This document shows positions 61,699 through 64,000 of a DNA stretch of 64,000 nucleotides, piece after piece. Position 1 is the stretch's first letter. Each line of letters opens with the position of its first letter. Source of the stretch: Planctomycetota bacterium (GTDB lineage: Bacteria > Planctomycetota > Planctomycetia > Planctomycetales > Planctomycetaceae); NCBI GenBank assembly GCA_003388505.1, contig QQVO01000015.1, positions 186,001 to 250,000 of the forward strand, written 5' to 3'. The translations under genes and the position numbers were made by a program. Under the pieces are notes generated by a model that ran no database searches, had not been told where the DNA came from, and saw only the letters and a program-made list of their open reading frames with translations.

Positions 61699-61899
61699 AT
61701 GCCCAAACAAAAGACGCACAAAGGCATGCAGAAGCGCTTCAAGGTGACCGCTTCCGGCAAGGCCAAGCATCGCAAAGCCTTTCGGGGCCACATCTTGGGG
61801 AAAAAGAGTGGCAACCGCAAGCGACACCTGCGACAGGACGGGATCATCACCGGTCCGCGCGCGGCGGTGATTCGCGATGCACTGCGGCCGGGGATGTAG
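61699..61899 (+). CDS. rpmI: 50S ribosomal protein bL35
   Basis: 66 residues from the ATG at 61699. [20 protein letters not shown], then [13 protein letters not shown] and [12 protein letters not shown], typical of bL35. A small basic large-subunit protein. It sits between infC and rplT, in the usual order. Confidence 0.97.
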   Translation: MPKQKTHKGMQKRFKVTASGKAKHRKAFRGHILGKKSGNRKRHLRQDGIITGPRAAVIRDALRPGM

Positions 61900-62023
61900 C
61901 AGGCGCGGCCGCGAGCGGGCCTCTGACGTGTGACCGTTCACGCGGCTCCTCCGGGACGAGGCCTACGGCAAGAGGCGTATCGGCAGAGGCGAAACCGCCG
62001 CTGCGAGTTTCAGGAACAATTCC

Positions 62024-62389
62024 ATGAGAGTCAGTACTTCCAAGGCTTCGCGACGATCGAAGAAGCGCTGGATCAAGCGCGCCAAGGGAAACTTCGGCCG
62101 CCGCAAGAACATCATCCGAACCGTCAAGGAGACGGTCGTTCGTTCCCGGGCTTACGCGTTTCGCGATCGGCGAGTTCGGAAAAGGGAATTTCGCCGGCTG
62201 TGGATTACCCGCATCTCGGCGGCTTGCGCCGAACGCGGGTTGCGGTATTCCACCTTCATGCACGGTCTGAAACTCGCCGGCATCGACCTCAACCGGAAGA
62301 CCCTCAGTGAACTGGCCATCTTCGAACCGGCTGTCTTCGACGAACTCGCCGATATCTGCAAATCGGCGCAGGCTGAACACGTTGGATGA
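62024..62389 (+). CDS. rplT: 50S ribosomal protein bL20
   Basis: 121 residues. [60 protein letters not shown] and [20 protein letters not shown] match bL20. It binds 23S rRNA early in assembly and in many bacteria represses its own operon through a pseudoknot; no such structure was identified here. The 124 bp before it hold no clear promoter. A strong terminator follows. Confidence 0.97.
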   Translation: MRVSTSKASRRSKKRWIKRAKGNFGRRKNIIRTVKETVVRSRAYAFRDRRVRKREFRRLWITRISAACAERGLRYSTFMHGLKLAGIDLNRKTLSELAIFEPAVFDELADICKSAQAEHVG

Positions 62390-62423
62390 AGACCTGCGGT
62401 TTCCGAGATCAATCTGAACTGGG

Positions 62424-62453
62424 ACCCGGCTTCACCACGAAGCCGGGTTTTCG
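62424..62453 (+). terminator. Intrinsic terminator after rplT
   Basis: ACCCGGCTTC/GAAGCCGGGT 10-bp stem, loop accac, then a T run. It separates rplT from pheS, so pheS may have its own start or be reached by read-through. Confidence 0.8.
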
Positions 62454-62495
62454 TGTTTCTGAGGCCCTTTTCCCACCCGACGGCGGCGGTCATTG

Positions 62496-63497
62496 ATGGA
62501 CGTCCAGGAACAATTCGCGGACTATGAATCGGCGGCCCTTGACGCGGTGCGGAACGCGGAGAGCGCTGAGGCCCTGGAACAGGTCCGCATCGAGTTCCTC
62601 GGAAAGAAAAAGGGCCGCCTGAAAGACCTGCAAAGCCTCCTCGGGAAGGCCTCCCCGGAGGAGCGTCCCGAACTCGGCAAGCGCTTTAACGAAGTCAAAC
62701 AGCGGGTCGAGCAGGCCTGGGGGGAGCGGAAAGACGGCCTGGAACGACCGCCTGAGAGCGTTGAGGGCATCGACATCACGCTCCCCGGCAATCCCCTCGT
62801 CATCGGAACCCGCCACCCGCTTACGCAGACGATGGACGAATTCCGGCTCATCATGGGGCGGCTCGGATTCGCGGTCGCGGATGGGCCGGAGATCGAGGAC
62901 GAATTCCACAACTTCGAAGCCCTCAATATTCCGCACGATCACCCGGCCCGCGATCCGCTGGACAACTTCTATCTCGAGACGGCGCAGCGCTTTAGCGGCA
63001 AGCCCCTGCTGCTGAGAAGCCAGACTTCGACCGTCCAGATCCGGGTGATGGAACAGACGCGGCCGCCGGTCCGCATCGTCTCCCTGGGACGTGTCTACCG
63101 CCCGGACGCCGTCGACGCCACCCATTCCTGCATGTTCCACCAGATGGAAGGCCTGATGGTCGATGACTCGGTGACCATGGCGGACCTGAAAACCGTTCTG
63201 AGGCTCTTCGCCACCGCTTATCTGGGCGACGACGTCCACGTGCGGTTTCGCCCGTCGTTCTTTCCGTTTACCGAACCGTCGGTCGAGGTGGATATGCGGT
63301 GGAAGGACGATTGGCTTGAGATCGGCGGCGCCGGCATGGTCGATCCGAACGTCCTGTCGGCCGTCGGATACGACCCCGAGCAATACACCGGCTTCGCTTT
63401 CGGACTCGGAATCGAGCGATTCTGCATGCGCCGGCACGGCATCGACGACATCCGCCGACTCTTCGACAACGACGTAAGGTTCCTGCGACAGTTTTAG
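62496..63497 (+). CDS. pheS: Phenylalanine--tRNA ligase alpha subunit
   Basis: 333 residues from the ATG at 62496; a TTG one codon earlier is less likely. An N-terminal coiled coil ([20 protein letters not shown]) is followed by the class II core: [92 protein letters not shown] and [18 protein letters not shown]. It makes Phe-tRNA with the PheT at 56484-58508. The stop TAG begins a short motif related to the start of the dispersed element. Confidence 0.97.
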   Translation: MDVQEQFADYESAALDAVRNAESAEALEQVRIEFLGKKKGRLKDLQSLLGKASPEERPELGKRFNEVKQRVEQAWGERKDGLERPPESVEGIDITLPGNPLVIGTRHPLTQTMDEFRLIMGRLGFAVADGPEIEDEFHNFEALNIPHDHPARDPLDNFYLETAQRFSGKPLLLRSQTSTVQIRVMEQTRPPVRIVSLGRVYRPDAVDATHSCMFHQMEGLMVDDSVTMADLKTVLRLFATAYLGDDVHVRFRPSFFPFTEPSVEVDMRWKDDWLEIGGAGMVDPNVLSAVGYDPEQYTGFAFGLGIERFCMRRHGIDDIRRLFDNDVRFLRQF

Positions 63498-63624
63498 CGC
63501 CCTGTCAGCACTCTAACGAGGCAAGGCCTCGGACCATGCGAGCTGCCGCTCGAAAGCGCGAACCCGCTCCCGTTGGTCGCTGAAACTTGATTCAACTGGA
63601 ACAAGTTCCCGGGAACAAAGTAAC

Positions 63625-63960
63625 CTATTCCGACGCGAACCGGCTGCATCCGTGCTCGTGCAGTCGCTCGGAGAGCATCCGCTCCCGCTGAACGTCGGAA
63701 AGGCCGTTCAGCATGCCGTACAACTGACAGCCGCACACGAGGCTGGCCACCTGCACGACCCGCATCGGCAGCTTGAATTCGCTCAGATCGGCGAAGATCT
63801 CCGCCTCGCTGCAGAATTCGCCGAACTTGCAGCCGCGATAGGTCAGCTCGACCCCGTACAGGTCGCTGCTCCATTCGTAGTCGAACGGACCGTACTCCCG
63901 GCGTCGGTGAACCACCCAGAAGCGGCTGCCTTCGAAGCGAATCTGGTGCGACCTGGTCAT
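63625..63960 (-). CDS. Hypothetical protein
   Basis: 111 residues from the ATG at 63960 (MTRSHQIRFEGSRFWVVHRRR); an in-frame start 11 codons upstream exists. It begins with a strand-rich half (FWVVHRRREYGPFDYEWSSD, YGVELTYRGCKFGEFCSEAE) and ends with a helical half. Five Cys residues are spread over it. No signal or membrane segment, and no family recognised. It resembles conserved short cytoplasmic proteins of planctomycetes. Confidence 0.6.
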   Translation of the reverse strand: MTRSHQIRFEGSRFWVVHRRREYGPFDYEWSSDLYGVELTYRGCKFGEFCSEAEIFADLSEFKLPMRVVQVASLVCGCQLYGMLNGLSDVQRERMLSERLHEHGCSRFASE

Positions 63961-64000
63961 CAGCTTCCATAGAATAGCGGCGAAAACCTGCATCGTAGTT

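Overview
The window looks like a chromosome segment of a planctomycete (Planctomycetota, probably Planctomycetaceae or a close relative). The evidence is the gene repertoire. It has a DUF1501 protein followed by a pre-peptidase-domain protein, a secreted sulfatase, PQQ-type and YVTN/cytochrome-c propellers, RI-type leucine-rich-repeat proteins, an FHA protein and a PilZ protein. It also has a B12-dependent ribonucleotide reductase, a PheT without its EMAPII domain, and lipid A genes (lpxC, lpxA). The DNA is GC-rich, with long GC-rich intergenic gaps full of short degenerate repeats. The species assignment is inference.

Layout. 1-2.5 kb: tail of a DUF1501 gene and its PPC partner. 2.5-5.6 kb: minus-strand small genes (single-TM protein, FKBP lipoprotein, a hypothetical, a zinc-ribbon/TPR protein). 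5.6-6.6 kb: gene-free repeat field, ending in a self-contained tRNA-Glu(CUC) unit with its own promoter and terminator. 6.8-9.2 kb: panD, then a Ser/Thr kinase and PP2C phosphatase pair. 9.2-14.8 kb: Gfo/Idh dehydrogenase, a small membrane protein, XdhC, a divergent enolase and an ABC ATPase. 15.0-20.2 kb: a 916-residue cadherin-like membrane protein divergent from an LRR/TPR lipoprotein. 20.2-23.7 kb: nrdJ behind two sites resembling NrdR boxes. 24-34.4 kb: exported and catabolic proteins (PH-like protein, cytochrome-c propeller, S9 peptidase, sulfatase, PQQ propeller, acetamidase/formamidase) separated by repeat-rich gaps. 34.7-39.6 kb: a FabF-like synthase, a lone receiver domain, an SGNH-like protein, and typA. 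40-44.9 kb: lipoprotein, PilZ, FHA, HAD phosphatase, SGNH protein. 45-47.2 kb: a Tm-1-like (UPF0261) protein plus a PEP-hydrolase-family TIM barrel. 47.2-48.8 kb: two small membrane proteins and an OmpH/Skp-like chaperone. 49.1-52.3 kb: lpxC, lpxA and a Gfo/Idh gene. 52.6-56.4 kb: purA, an LRR protein and a rhodanese. 56.5-63.5 kb: pheT (minus), a TPR protein, proA, then infC-rpmI-rplT-pheS (plus). The window closes with a hypothetical gene.

Co-operating groups. OmpH/Skp, LpxC, LpxA and the adjacent dehydrogenase point to outer-membrane and lipid A biogenesis. The kinase/phosphatase pair forms a reversible phosphorylation module. infC-rpmI-rplT-pheS is the classical translation cluster, but pheT is inverted and displaced upstream of it.

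No CRISPR array, transposase, prophage or canonical defence island is visible. The least explained signal is in the repeats. There is a ~120-bp dispersed element in three copies, two of which start exactly at a stop codon. There are several other short palindromic or periodic repeat families, and a 30-bp direct duplication around two hairpins between lpxA and its neighbour. Divergent active-site residues in the enolase and the NrdR-like boxes before nrdJ are the best functional leads.
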